Assembly: GCA_963920665.1 (NCBI GenBank)
Contig: OY987272.1
Span: forward strand, 19,473,001 to 19,537,000
From: Straminergon stramineum
Lineage: Eukaryota > Streptophyta > Bryopsida > Hypnales > Calliergonaceae
Reading direction: 5' to 3'
DNA: 64,000 bases
Below the pieces are notes generated by a model, which made no database searches, was not told the origin of the DNA, and worked only from the letters and a program-made list of their open reading frames with translations. Made by a program: the position numbers and the translations under genes. This document shows, in pieces, positions 12,601-22,971 of this stretch (positions are counted from its first letter, which is position 1; each line of letters begins with the position of its first letter).

Positions 12601-12940
12601 TAAGAGTGTAGGGCCTTTGAGACTTTAGGAATTAATTACTTTCCTTCAAAGGCATAGAAATCAATTAGAAATTGAAACCAATTAAATTGTTACAATTTTG
12701 ACTTTGAATATTTTTTGCTATTAGCCAAAAAGTATTGTTGATATGACAAACTTGTAAAAAACCACCAATGTAAAACTAAATTCCTTTTAATTACACATCC
12801 ATTTGAATTCTTTGTTTATAAATCAAATGATTTTCCAAAGAAGAGGCTATTTGGTGACACTTTTCATGGTTGTATTGATTTAGTGCCTCACTATATAACA
12901 TATTAAAGACATAATTTCTATAGCTTTCTTCATTCACCAT
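9640..12940. other. AT-rich non-coding core of hAT-1
   Basis: No supported gene; short frames are scattered and low complexity. Much of it is homologous, inverted, to 36480-38275 in the large hAT element. For example, the 12715-12790 stretch matches 36660-36730 reversed. A plant telomere-like run lies at 9909-9934. Confidence 0.6.
9909..9934 (-). repeat. Telomere-like (CCCTAAA)n run
   Basis: CCCTATACCCTAAACCCTAAACCCTTA, three to four plant telomere-type units inside the hAT-1 core. The inverted counterpart lies at 38122-38150 in the large element, so it is an inherited part of the element. Confidence 0.75.
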
Positions 12941-12954
12941 GCATTGCATGTTCT

Positions 12955-13450
12955 ACCCGTCTGCTCATCCGCCTACCTCTACAAAGTTAAAAACACCTCT
13001 CCCTCTCACCCTCTCCCTTGTCCGCCCATCCGCTGTGGGCCGACCTCCACCAAATTGAAAACACTTCACTCTCGCGCCCAACTCTTGCTCTTGCCTTCCT
13101 CCCCGTTCGCTTGTCCGCCCGTCCGCCTTGGGCCAACCTCCTCCAAATTGAAAACCCTTGGTCCCTTGCGCCCGCCTCTTCTTCCCGCCTTCCTCCCCGT
13201 CCGCTTGTCCGCCCGTCCGCCTTGGGCCAACCTCTTCCAAATTAAAAACCCTTGGTCCCTTGCGCCCACCTTCCTCCCCGTTCGTCTGTCCGCCTATCTA
13301 CCCGTCCGCCACTCCACCTTAGGTTAAATTCCACCAGCTGGAAAACACATCACCCTTGGCCCCTTGCGCCTACCTCTCCCTCCTACCTTTCTTCCCCATT
13401 CACCGTCTGCCCGTCCGCATTCACCATTTGCCGGTCCGCCCGTCCGCCTA
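12955..13450. repeat. GTCCGCCCGTCCGCC array, hAT-1 interior
   Basis: Four to five imperfect units of about 80-100 bp, each with CCCGTCCGCC..GGGCCAACCTC and a CAAATTGAAAACCC segment. Homologous, inverted, to 35965-36475. Long open frames here in several phases are an artefact of the repeat. Confidence 0.75.
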
Positions 13451-13540
13451 GCGAATAAGAGGGCGAACAGTAAGGCTGACGCTCATTTTGTGAAGCAACA
13501 AACTTCTTTTGGCATTTCCGATTTGAGATTTTGGTGTTTG

Positions 13541-13605
13541 GGGGCGTGTGATATACCATTGGAAAGGTATTTCCAAGACCTTTTCAACGGTATATTACAC
13601 GCCCC
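13541..13605. repeat. Conserved hairpin, copy 2
   Basis: Arms GGGGCGTGTGATATACC... and ...GGTATATTACACGCCCC around a TATTTCCAAGA loop. It lies in a segment (about 13480-13680) that is an inverted copy of 9430-9640. Confidence 0.8.
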
Positions 13606-13659
13606 AAAATTCTAAAAAACGAATTCTAAAATTGCAAGTGAAAGTTGCCGCGACTACAT

Positions 13660-13765
13660 AGTGAGCGTCCGCCCAACTGATCGCCCGTCCGCCCGTCCGC
13701 TTGGTGGACGGGAGGGCGGACGGCTAGGCGGATGGGCGGACACCAAGGCGGACGCCCATGTTTTG
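13660..13765. repeat. GTCCGCC/GGCGGAC array between hairpins
   Basis: CCCGTCCGCCCGTCCGC followed by GGGAGGGCGGACGG, so the motif turns direction inside this short array. Confidence 0.6.
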
Positions 13766-13813
13766 AAATAACAAACTTCTTTTGAAATTTTCGTTTAGAG
13801 ATTTTTTATTTTT

Positions 13814-13878
13814 GGGGCGTATGATATACCATTGGAAAGGTATTTCCAAGACCTTTCCAATGGTATATTACACGCTCC
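13814..13878. repeat. Conserved hairpin, copy 3
   Basis: A second, tandem copy of the 13480-13680 segment carries another hairpin with the same TATTTCCAAGA loop and arms of about 27 bp. Confidence 0.8.
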
Positions 13879-13929
13879 AAAATTCTAAAAAACGAATTCA
13901 GAAATTGCAAGTGAAAGTTGCTACGACTA

Positions 13930-14210
13930 CATAGTGAGCGTCCGCCCGTCCGCTCGGCGGACGGGCTCTAGAATCCGCGGACGGGGTTGTGGACGAGCAG
14001 ACGGGATGGCGGACGGGGTCGCAGACGGGCGGACAGTATGGCGGATGGGGTCGCGGATGGGCGGACGGGATGGCGGACAGGATGATGGACGGGGTTGCGG
14101 ACGGGAAATTACCCCAGGGTAAAAACCAAATTTTCCGAATGTCACAAGACGTCCGGGGGGGTCACGGATGCGGACGCCAGACGTCCGGATGCTGGCGGCT
14201 GCGTCAAGAT
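13930..14210. repeat. GGCGGACGG array, hAT-1 right end
   Basis: Repeated GGCGGACGGG and ATGGCGGACGGGGTCGC units lead into the right terminus. The last part (14105-14225) matches 29157-29275 in reverse complement, including TTACCCTGGGGTAATTTCCC. Confidence 0.7.
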
Positions 14211-15470
14211 GCCCTATCAACCCTGGTTGGACCATTAGAGGGGTCGCCACTTGAGTTTGTGAGTGGTAGGCCCACCACTCCTTCCGCGGATTATAGTGGC
14301 TGAAGGACCACTTGATCTACCTATTCCTCTCCTAAGCTAACTCGAATCTGGTTTGATCCCTCACAATAGCCCGAATAGCAATCCGGTTTGCAAGTCACAC
14401 AGGAATCCCTCGTACGATCCGCTCTTACTACAACGACATTGATGCCAAATCCTACCCGTGCGAAGCTAGGTGGTTACAAGTGTACCCATCCGTTCCAACA
14501 TTAACTAAAGTTATTCCGTTTACCAACTAAGGTGGTGAGACCTCTCAAAAGATCCGACACTCAACCGGATTTCCCATCCAGGAGTTCTAGCGCGACTAAG
14601 GATACCCTCCCTATCCGCTTAACCTAACAACGGCTATCTCACCCGAAACTCACAACTCTAGATCTGCTAAGGCACTGAAGTCCACTCCCAACACTCCTAT
14701 AACCTGCTCACACACTAAGTAGTGGAAACTATCACACCAAAGGGAGAGATCAAGTTACAAATCTGCCCTATACCTTCCTAACTCCACATCATGCACATTT
14801 GCCAAGCTTGGGAGATACACACAACACACAAGCACATACAAAGGTACAAGGAATTTGCAAAAAGAAGACTCTTAGTACCCTTCGCGGGCCTGACTTAAAT
14901 ACTAGTCAAAAAGGTACCAGTGGGCGAAATTGCCTGCAAAAGCTCCGCCACGACTTGGGCTGGATTTTTCGCTTCCTACCTACTCCTAACCGGATCGGAA
15001 CAGGATCCGGATCCGTTCCTAAACTACCTACTATTTACACTAAGTGCCCACCCGAGATCCGATGGTGGCACTATCCGCTTTCAGCTCCATCTGCTCGAAA
15101 ATCTCGTTCAGGTTCCGATTCCGCTCTCCCTCCTGCGGATTTGGAACCTATTCGCCTTTTGTGGAACTTGGGGTTGAATCCAAGTCGATGGTGGTTCTAG
15201 GCGTATTGGCCTGAGTTGCCCTAACCTTCGATCTCTTGGATTTGGGGGTCGCATCCTTCTCTTCTCCTACCGTCACGTCTTGTTCCCACTTTCTCTCTAC
15301 GATCTGAACCGGGAATTAAAGTTGAAACGTTCAAAACCAACAATCTAGCAACAGACACTGACACAAAAGACTGACACGGAAAACTAAGTGACAGGCGCAG
15401 ACTGCAAACTCAGAGCACAAAGAGCACTTGGAAAACGAAAATGAAAAAGAGTTTGATTTGGGCAGCCCAG

Positions 15471-15480
15471 CTCTTTTATA
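15471..15480 (-). promoter_or_regulatory. Candidate TATA box of LTR copy A
   Basis: The minus strand reads TATAAAAGAG about 265 bp from the LTR's 5' end, downstream of an ATCCGG-rich segment. The position fits a U3 promoter. Copy B has lost this exact motif. Confidence 0.5.
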
Positions 15481-15743
15481 GTTGTTCGGCTCCCTGCCAC
15501 ATCATCATGACCTATTCCGGATCCGGTTCCTATATGGTATCTAGTCCATCACCTATCCGGTCAGACATCCGCTCCTATCCGTTCACTCCTTAGGACCGGA
15601 TTCAACAAATCACCTCACTATCTCATTTTCCTTCCTTATTTTAGACCAAAATGGGTCCTTAGCTAAATCCGGATACCTATTCTTGAGTTTTTGGTTAGCT
15701 TTACTAGGTAAACCAAAAAAATTGACAGTTTCACGTTGTCACA

Positions 15744-18123
15744 AGTATGTCCAACTTCCTCTTTGTGCTCCCAAAGATTTCCTCTCCTTCCAAGTGTGGT
15801 ATTCTTGTTCCCACCTCCTTTGCTCCAGGCAACGTGTTCAACGCTTCTATGATTTTCTTGGGACATCCACTTCATCTCGCAACTTTGAGTTTGAGCTCTT
15901 GCTAGGACGGCCCCGATCCAGATGCATGTCCTTTGAGGTATGCCTGATAGTTGGTCATTTGCATCCATGCACGAATGCTGTCATCGCAAGTTGCGTCAAA
16001 GAGGTTGTTTCCTTGCTTTCCCGACATTTGAAGCCATTTGTTGTGAACTGTTTCAAACAAATTGCAGAAAGGTAGGTCGGTCATCTCCTCCAAATTCAAT
16101 TTCTACAAATCCATCCATCCATCCATAACACATGAGTGAGGACATCCAATTTCATATTCCAGGGTTAATAGCCCCTCAAATCAATCCGAACTGATTGCAA
16201 ATGTATAAACCTCTTTTGCTTACACACCAAGACGTTCGTGAATGTAAAAATATGAAAGAGATTCTTCTCTCTACGAATGAGCATTAGACAGGACATCTAT
16301 TTGGGAGGAAAAAGACTGACATGAGATTTTGAGGAGGGGGTCCAAGAACTCCTTCTTCAGTGGGAGTCCTTCAAAAAAGAGTAATATTTGGGAGCCCAGA
16401 ACCTTTAGGCGGATCCGACTAAAGTCTAGGTGCCCTATCCTTGAACCCCTCATTTGGGTCCTCCCTCACATGCTCATCAATAATTTTGTAAAAGTTAAAA
16501 GTAATTCCTACTGGAATATTCTCAATCAAAGTCGCCATGTACATGCCTCTAAGTTTGGAGGGTACACCTCTATTTTTCAACAACCGCTTTAGATAGAGGA
16601 GGATGGATACTTCAAAATCAACTTACGACGTCACTTACCATAGTCATGAAGCCTCCCCACTGTAGGTATCAAAAATGCCAAAAGGCTAGCCAGTGGTCCA
16701 AGTGATGAAGATCTTCTTCACTTGTAGCACCTGACGACAACCACTAGGATTGAATTGCGAGGTACTGCATCTCTGCTTCTTCAACAGTCTTAGATTCTTT
16801 GTATTGTTTGTAGAGGGTAATGTGCTGTTGTTGGAATGCTTCTTTGATGTGCTTTTGGATATGCTTATGCAGCGAACTACTCCAATGCAACAAACACGTC
16901 CTCTCCCGATTCTCCATCTTCTCATCAGGCAACCTACTTCCATAGACAATCCGTGCCGCATTCCAATTGGCCATCGCGCTATCTGCCATGAATCCTTTGA
17001 AGTTGGTGTGCTCCACTCCGTGTCTTGCCATGACCGTGTTTAGAGATCTCTAGAATTGGACTTGGATCTCTGTATTCTCTGATTGCATGTCACAGGTGGC
17101 CACAGTCATCACTTTTTTGTACTCCGCATCGTACACGTGGCATGCCATGGTGCTCCACTCATTGACACGTCTGACATGGTCAAACATTATCCATGTGTTT
17201 TGTAAATCCCCTCCTGGTTGCATTCGTTTGACAAGGTCCACTCCACTTCCGGGTCCTTCTGTGAGCATTTTGAAGTGGTAGACTTTCTCCTTTCCCTGTC
17301 TTGGGAAGACACTGTCACGTATGAACTCGAACTTTGACTCTTTCTTCATTGCCATGATGTTGTCGATGACCCCTCCCTTCTTGTTGGAGCGAAACGATGA
17401 TATGACATTCCTAATGTTCGGACTGCTAAGATATTGGAATCGATCCATGACTTCCTCTAGTTCCTCTCCCTTCAACATCTCTTTCTCCCCTTCACCATTG
17501 TGAAACAAATAGTTCGTGAGGAACTCTTTGCTGGCGGAGAGCGCAATTGTAGAGTTGGTGGCCATGGGTGTTTTGGCCACCTGCTGTGCAATGAGTCTTG
17601 AGATTTTCTCTGCAAAGTCTCTATACACACCCTTCGCTACAGGGTGCGTATGATCTCCGAAGTGTATAGCAGCCCTAGTCATTTTTTCATTATCGCAATA
17701 TACGTAGTATATTCTAGCATCACATGTATTCAAGTATATGGGGGGGCTCTTGCAAACTTTGCATACTAGAGTACAATCATTGGGAGGACTCCCCCCTTTA
17801 GCAAAAGGGCAGATCATGTAACCGGTCCACTCCGTTTCGTTCATTTTGGAAGCCCTTTTTACATAATCAAAGTCAAGATTTTGACAAGCAAGGTGTCTGG
17901 CGTAGTATGATTTACGCAACTTGAGGTTGTCGGAGTTGTGAATGTTCGTGGTCATCAGCTTACACCATGGGTGTCCGTCGTACCGCCTATCCATTTCCTC
18001 AAGGTTCTTAGCCGTCGAGGACGAGGACGCAGATCGACACGAAGGCAATTCGAAGATGAAGTCGCCGTTGAAATGTGTAGGCAAGTACTACACACGATGG
18101 TGCTTCACGGTGTCAACATCCAT
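15744..18123 (-). pseudogene. MULE-like transposase with WRKY/GCM1-like zinc finger, interrupted by LTR element
   Basis: Starts at the ATG at 18123. Exon 1 runs to about 16639 (donor ATG|GTAAGT), the intron to about 16103, and exon 2 is 16102-15744, where the LTR element cut in. The N-terminal part has CKVC...(about 40 residues)...HFGDHTHPVAKG, a C-x2-C/H-x-H arrangement like the zinc fingers of Mutator-type transposases. Downstream come a TWIMFDHVRRVNEWSTMACHVYD strand, an acidic TCDMQSE motif, FKGFMADSAMANWNA and a GAT-rich WWLSSGA-like motif, a layout resembling a DDE nuclease core. The exact family is uncertain. Stops in frame: TAG 18088, TAG 17050 (expected W), TAG 16741 (expected W), TGA 16669 (expected R), TAG 15902, TGA 15872. 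The part left of the LTR element lies outside the window. Confidence 0.65.
16103..16638 (-). other. Intron of MULE-like transposase gene
   Basis: Flanked by a GTAAGT donor (16633-16638, minus) and a TTTGTAG acceptor. No gene inside. Confidence 0.55.
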
Positions 18124-18179
18124 GTTGGACAGTTCATTCCGAGAACACCGTATAGTCGCTAGTCTCTTCAAGCACTCCA

Positions 18180-18782
18180 TTATATTGACTTGGTGAGTCG
18201 GAGATGGGGCACTAGAGGACGTGACAATAGAGATGGGGTTGGACTACTGGAGGGGGTGTTTGGTTCTAAGTGTGTAGAAGCCTTTTCCCTCAACTCAAAA
18301 GGGATTGGGCGTTGTTTCTTTTCAAGCATCACATTAGGTGACTCCCCTTCCAATTCACTCGACAATTCTATGATGGATTCTAATTTCTCTACCTTGACTG
18401 ATCGTAGAATTGTATTTCCGGATAGCATTGGGGAGACTACACGAGGTGGACTGGGTGACACCTTGCGTGCAACATATGGCATGTCGACTGTGGAGTTGTC
18501 CGACTGTCGACTCCAAATTTCCGTGGAAACCCCTAGCATGGAGAGCGGAAGACCACAAGTCCTATAGTTCCTGGGGGCTAGGTACCAACAATGGCCATCT
18601 CCATCTAGACTCTTGACAACTGAAATGGATTGCACCAATTCACCTGACTGGGACAACTTTTCCTCTTCAATGTAGATGGAGGACTCTACCAATCGAAAGC
18701 AAACGTGTAGGAGGTGACTCATGACTTTGTTACATTCTCCCTCGTCTACAGGAAACACCAGTGGAACATCTTGACCATGCAC
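18180..18782 (-). CDS. Hypothetical protein upstream of MULE-like gene
   Basis: A minus-strand frame of 200 codons. The first half looks globular (VMSHLLHVCFRLVESSIYIEEEKL, DGDGHCWYLAPRNYRTCGLPL). The second half is Ser/Pro-rich and acidic, with VEKLESIIELSSELEGES, which resembles a SUMO-interacting motif (hydrophobic IIEL followed by Ser/Glu). The frame begins with an ATG codon at 18782 and ends 57 bp before the transposase start on the same strand, but in another phase. It may be an upstream exon or a separate small gene of the same element. I do not recognise a family. Confidence 0.35.
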   Translation of the reverse strand: MHGQDVPLVFPVDEGECNKVMSHLLHVCFRLVESSIYIEEEKLSQSGELVQSISVVKSLDGDGHCWYLAPRNYRTCGLPLSMLGVSTEIWSRQSDNSTVDMPYVARKVSPSPPRVVSPMLSGNTILRSVKVEKLESIIELSSELEGESPNVMLEKKQRPIPFELREKASTHLEPNTPSSSPTPSLLSRPLVPHLRLTKSI

Positions 18783-19425
18783 TCAAATACAAGCCATCCT
18801 CATAAAGCAAGGTCAGGAGGTGGTGGAATTCCAACAGGTATAGGGTCTTTGAAAACAATGCAGGCAACCAAATTTTTGTGGCCTTATGTATATTCTATTT
18901 TCATGAAAGTGAAATTTAGGTGAGCAATTAATAAATTGTAGTAGGTGTGTTAATTTTTCACCTTAATGGAGTAAGAGAATCCACCCCCATAGGAAACCAT
19001 AATTTGTACACCGCCATCTCAAGTTTCATTTATTACGTATTGGGGATTGTGGACACATCGAAACAACCTAAGCATTGAATTCCGACAGTCCTCTCAATAC
19101 ATGCTAGAGTTGCCGCTCCTCGACATTGGAAGTTGGGCAAAGTTAATTTTGGTGTGCGTTCTTAAAACCTCCAGTTTAATTTAATTGCCCTTTCCCAGCG
19201 CATTCAAAGGTGTACTATGAAGTGGTGTGAACGTCCTTGACGGCTACGGGCAAAAATTATTTAATGGAATTCACATCCTAATGTCCTATGCCTAGAAAAA
19301 CTGTAGAAGACCTTGGACCATTTGACAAGTCTATTGTGGTATCATACTTGATCTAGTTTTTGTTTGTTTGTTTCACATACCTTGTGTAGGAGAGAGGGAG
19401 GCCTTATGTCAACTTCATTCACCCC
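18783..19425. other. Intergenic region between divergent gene groups
   Basis: AT-rich, no supported gene. It separates the minus-strand transposase group from plus-strand frames, so it may hold promoters for both. Confidence 0.35.
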
Positions 19426-19800
19426 ATGCTTGTGAACACCCGGAGAGTGGAGCCTAAGTTGATTGACGTGAGGAGTAGAAAGAGGCGTCATAGTTTTTAT
19501 TTCTCATCTTCTAAGGCTCTCAAGAAGTCCAGGATGAACAAGAAGAAGGTAGTGTCCAAGGTTTCTCAGTCCACCCCTAGAGAGTTGAGGAAGTCCCTTC
19601 GCTTCGGTGGAGGAAGTAATGTAGAAGAAGAAGACACTACACTGAAGAATGTTGTTCTAAGTCATGAAATACCACAGAAGTCTGGAGGTGTCCAAAACCA
19701 AGAAGAAGACAATTGCATCGCCACTCTGAGTATTTCAATCATTTCCAGGGTTGTTTTGTCGAACACATTTTGGGGTTCGGGTGTCGAGTTGTTCGTTTGA
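19426..19800 (+). CDS. Small basic hypothetical protein or first exon
   Basis: ATG at 19426 and 124 codons. The first 70 residues are strongly basic (RSRKRRHSFYF, KALKKSRMNKKKV, TPRELRKSLRFGGG), suggesting a nuclear or DNA-bound protein. An acidic stretch follows; the last 25 or so codons may be intron read-through. No family recognised. It lies upstream of the ParB/methyltransferase-like gene on the same strand and may belong to the same transcription unit. Confidence 0.3.
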   Translation: MLVNTRRVEPKLIDVRSRKRRHSFYFSSSKALKKSRMNKKKVVSKVSQSTPRELRKSLRFGGGSNVEEEDTTLKNVVLSHEIPQKSGGVQNQEEDNCIATLSISIISRVVLSNTFWGSGVELFV

Positions 19801-22315
19801 TATCACATGTCGTACAAGATGAGTGTCGTGTATACATGACAATTTTGATGAATAAGGCCTTATCCTAACAGTAAAGATAGTTTGAAATCTCATTTTATTT
19901 ATGATCCATAATTAAGAATGTAATAAGTGATTATTAAATTGAGACACTTCAATAAAATGAAACTCAAATATGTCAAGATTGAAAATAGAAAGTGCTTTAT
20001 TTGAAAGTCAACCTTAAAGTTGACTTTATTAGACGGACAAAGGGGTCTACTAGACGTGTTGGACGTTGTGTTCGTCGTGTTGTCGAGTTGTTCGACCGAA
20101 CAACCATGATCATTTCTTGTATTTATATTATTGACTCTCATCTCTTTTTAGTCGTGCTTTATGTAAAAGAGTGATATGATTCCAAAAATCAAAGGGTCTA
20201 ATATGTATGTCAAATCAAATGATTAGAGTTGTCAAACAAAAGATTTTGAAGAATACAATCCTAGTTGGACCTCAAATTGGAACGAGCTCACTGAGATATG
20301 TTGGGATGGAATTAGAGATAGAAAGAGGAGTATACGAATAGGGCTAGGAATTCAGAAAGTTTAACTGCACCCAAATCAATAAGTTCTCCATGAAATTTCC
20401 TCTAAATACTTTCTCATGCCATCAAGGACCACAGATGAAATTGTCAATTGGAATGTCTCATATCCACCAACGCTCGTAGAAGAGGTTCACAGGAATTAAA
20501 CCAAGGTTGATTTTTAGAAGAGTAATTCAAATATGGCACTAAGATCATGAAGGTGTGAAGTAGAAACCTAGAGAAATTTACCCAAATCGTAGATAGTCGC
20601 AGCCACTCCGTGAGGCGGCCACATTCTCTCTCTGCCTCTGGATTACCTCGTAAACGACAAAGCATGGCACGCCTTCATTGCATCACGTGCTCACAACGCC
20701 GACAGTTCACCACTCCGACACGATGAGAGCACCATGCCTCGTTGTCGAGCATGGCCTTTTCCATTGGGCTAGTTCATCATCAATACAAACCAAAAAAGAG
20801 ATCGGTTCTTGTTGAAGCAGATGGACTTTCGAAATTGAAATGCAGGTTGAGGCAAAAATGATGGACGAAGGGTGGACCACCACGGATTTACCTTCTTCAC
20901 TGTTGGGCCACCCAAAGTATCCGAATTCGAACATCCACACCCTATCATCAATTGGCTCGCCGTGTAATACTGAATACAACACCCAGGACTTGAGCACCCA
21001 GTGGATGATGAAGGTTGTCTGGGACAGCACAGAGCACACTGGGATGGACATTAGGAAAGACTTTAGATCCAAAATTCAGAACAAAGACAAATTGGGTTTT
21101 TTTGACCAACAGTTCAATAGTCTTTAGTCCTCGGTGTTCGGCCACCGTGGACTTCATGTTTGGTATTTGAATTTGCCCTCCACTTCACTGTATTTTGTTT
21201 TTTCTTTACATGTGGTAATTCGAAGGGGGCCCTCAGCCCTTGCCTAGTCGTTGGCGGCCTTAACAGCAACTGGCTCGTCGCCACCCTTTGCGGGGTGATC
21301 TCACCACTCCCTTTACGGAATTCTAAATTGGAAGATTCCTTCCTCCTCTCCCCACATGCCCATGACACTTGTCCACTGATCACCTCCACTGGACATCGAG
21401 GGTCTTGGCCATCTCCAATACCAATCTTCCATACTTACAGCCAATTCAAACATCCGCAAGCTTGTGGTCCTCAACATTTAGATTTCAAAAATTTGGTACT
21501 TCAGTCACAAATTTGATCGGGTGATGAATGCAGAGAGGGAAGAGACGTTGCTCAAGATGAGGACCACGCGAAGCTACGCAAAGGATGCAAATAGGCAAGA
21601 GGTGGAAAGCTCTACACCACAACTTCATAATCTCGTCAGCATTCACAAGGTACACATCTTACACAATTCTTACAACTATTTTGAAAAGGCTTGATTCAAC
21701 TCACGCTCTTGAGCGTCATTGCAAGCTCACCACACGGGTGTTCACTCCCAGCTCGCGATGGGTGCCAGGCTCACGGTGGGCACAGCTGGCCACCCAGTGA
21801 CCCGCCTTATGACTTTGGGTGGGGTCCTCGCTGTTGGATTCCTCCAAGCTTGTGTGTTTGGCTTTGAGGCCTCACTCGCCAGCCCAGGGCCATTGTGATT
21901 CCTGGTCACTAAAGTGATTGTCAATTCGCACTTGAGAAAAAAAGGGTCCCACTTTGAGGGGGTCAAGCCAAGACCCCCGAAGGTCAAGTTGGATCCGACA
22001 AATCCTTGGGAGGGCTTGGCTCGACCCCCTCAAAATGTGACCGCTGGTTTTTTGTTCTCTCTGATGAACGTCACCGCAAGCTCACCATGTGGTTGTGTAT
22101 GCGCAAGTTCGTCCCTTGACCAACTCTTCATTCACCAAAATATTTATCTCTTGTGTTTGCTTCAGTAGTTTTGTCATATTCTATTTTTTGTCTCACTTCA
22201 GAGTGTATGCCTTGACAATTTGTTTGAAATCTGTGAAATTCTTGGAATTGATCGTTTCTGGTTTGGCCTTTGAATCTAGGGATTCGGCGGATAGAGTAGT
22301 GTTCCATCCACCTTG
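19801..22315. other. Region without a supported gene
   Basis: Several frames of 60-120 codons occur on both strands, but none shows a domain or splice logic. A mixed-composition segment at 20800-21990 is GC-richer than its flanks and could be a captured gene fragment or an old repeat. Confidence 0.35.
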
Positions 22316-22741
22316 ATGGAGCCAACGGTGCCAATTGTAGTTGGAGTTGATGGAGACAAGTCTGAGCCAAAGACTCCTCTGGATGTGGATGTCGACGTAT
22401 CAAGTGAATCTGAGGACGAGGATGAAGAGGACTTGGTAAGGATTAAAGATTCTAAGATCTCGGATTGTCCTCCTGTAGGTGCTTCCATGGACACCAAGCT
22501 TAGTCGCAACACTGATTGGCTCAGCCACCTCATAGCAGGATACTCTCGAAAGCGCAAGTAACCGAAATTTTCCCCCGAGAGTTCTGAGACCAAGTACAGC
22601 TCGGACACTGAGATCTCCATGTCCATTAATAGCCCTTTCTTTGAAATGTGCGATTGTAGTGATAGTGTGGGGTGGATGGGAGAGGTGATCATTCTCTTGA
22701 GCTCGGACTCAGAGAATGATGTGGAGATTCTAGAGGGTTGA
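22316..22741 (+). pseudogene. Acidic hypothetical protein with SUMO-interacting-like motif
   Basis: ATG at 22316. The frame runs to a TAA at 22559-22561 and stays open beyond it to a TGA at 22739-22741, about 141 codons in all. It is rich in Asp/Glu/Ser (VDVDVSSESEDEDEEDL). Near the end, VIILLSSDSENDVEIL has the form of a SUMO-interacting motif: a hydrophobic core followed by Ser/Asp/Glu. It directly precedes the ParB-like exon and may be its upstream exon. The TAA could equally be the real end. Confidence 0.4.
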
Positions 22742-22971
22742 GTCGACTCTATTCAAATATGTACTTTTTCATATATGATGTTCGTGGCGAGTGACATTTG
22801 AGTGGACTTGTTTTGGGAGAACTACCGTCATATTAAACACAAGTATTTTTTGAGTTCTTGTTTGAAGGAAAACATTTACAATATTGTGTGTTTCAATTTT
22901 CATATTTGTCCTACATCATTCTATTCGTTCCATGGCAATTGTGTCATATTCTTTTGTCGTTGCCTTGACAG

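Larger units (their letters stand above)
9214..14225 (+). mobile_element. Non-autonomous hAT element (hAT-1), 5.0 kb
   Basis: The ends are CAGGGTTGAC and ATCAACCCTG, flanked by a perfect 8-bp direct repeat GTTGGACC (9206-9213 and 14226-14233), the hAT hallmark. The two sides of the LTR rejoin cleanly when the element is removed. The left end (CAGGGTTGACGAAAGTGAGCG) and right end (CAGGGTTGATAGGGCATCTTG on the minus strand) differ after the first nine bases. The same two end types reappear, inverted, at 50397 and 29157. No transposase gene is present. The interior has GTCCGCC-rich arrays, long inverted copies of a hairpin-bearing segment, and an AT-rich core. Confidence 0.9.
8845..15743 (-). 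mobile_element. Long LTR (copy A) of Ty3-type element, split by a hAT insertion
   Basis: On the minus strand the LTR runs from TGTGACAACG (15743) to CTACGACA (8845). It is colinear with the solo LTR at 43809-47145 through long shared stretches: the end (TGTC.AGCACAGGATAAG), the GTGGTAGGCCCACCACTCC block, the GTGCGAAGCTAGGTGGTTACAAG block and the ATCCGG-rich U3. Without the inserted hAT it is about 1.88 kb, against 3.34 kb for copy B. It lacks the segment equal to about 45210-46705, with a CAC microhomology at the junction, so it is a deletion derivative. The primer-binding site and gag lie just left. The base run after the right end (AGTAT, 15744-15748) is the expected 5-bp target site. Confidence 0.8.

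Noticed and set aside
12944..13458. Several overlapping long open frames on both strands, Pro/Arg/Ser-rich
   Set aside because: They arise from the GTCCGCC repeat, which lacks stop codons in several phases; no start context, domain or conservation.
9229..14210. CRISPR-like array of GTCCGCC repeats
   Set aside because: Repeats are short, irregular and without unique spacers of constant length, in a eukaryotic transposon.
20840..21124. Plus-strand frame of 95 codons
   Set aside because: No domain, no splice logic, and equally long frames on the opposite strand.
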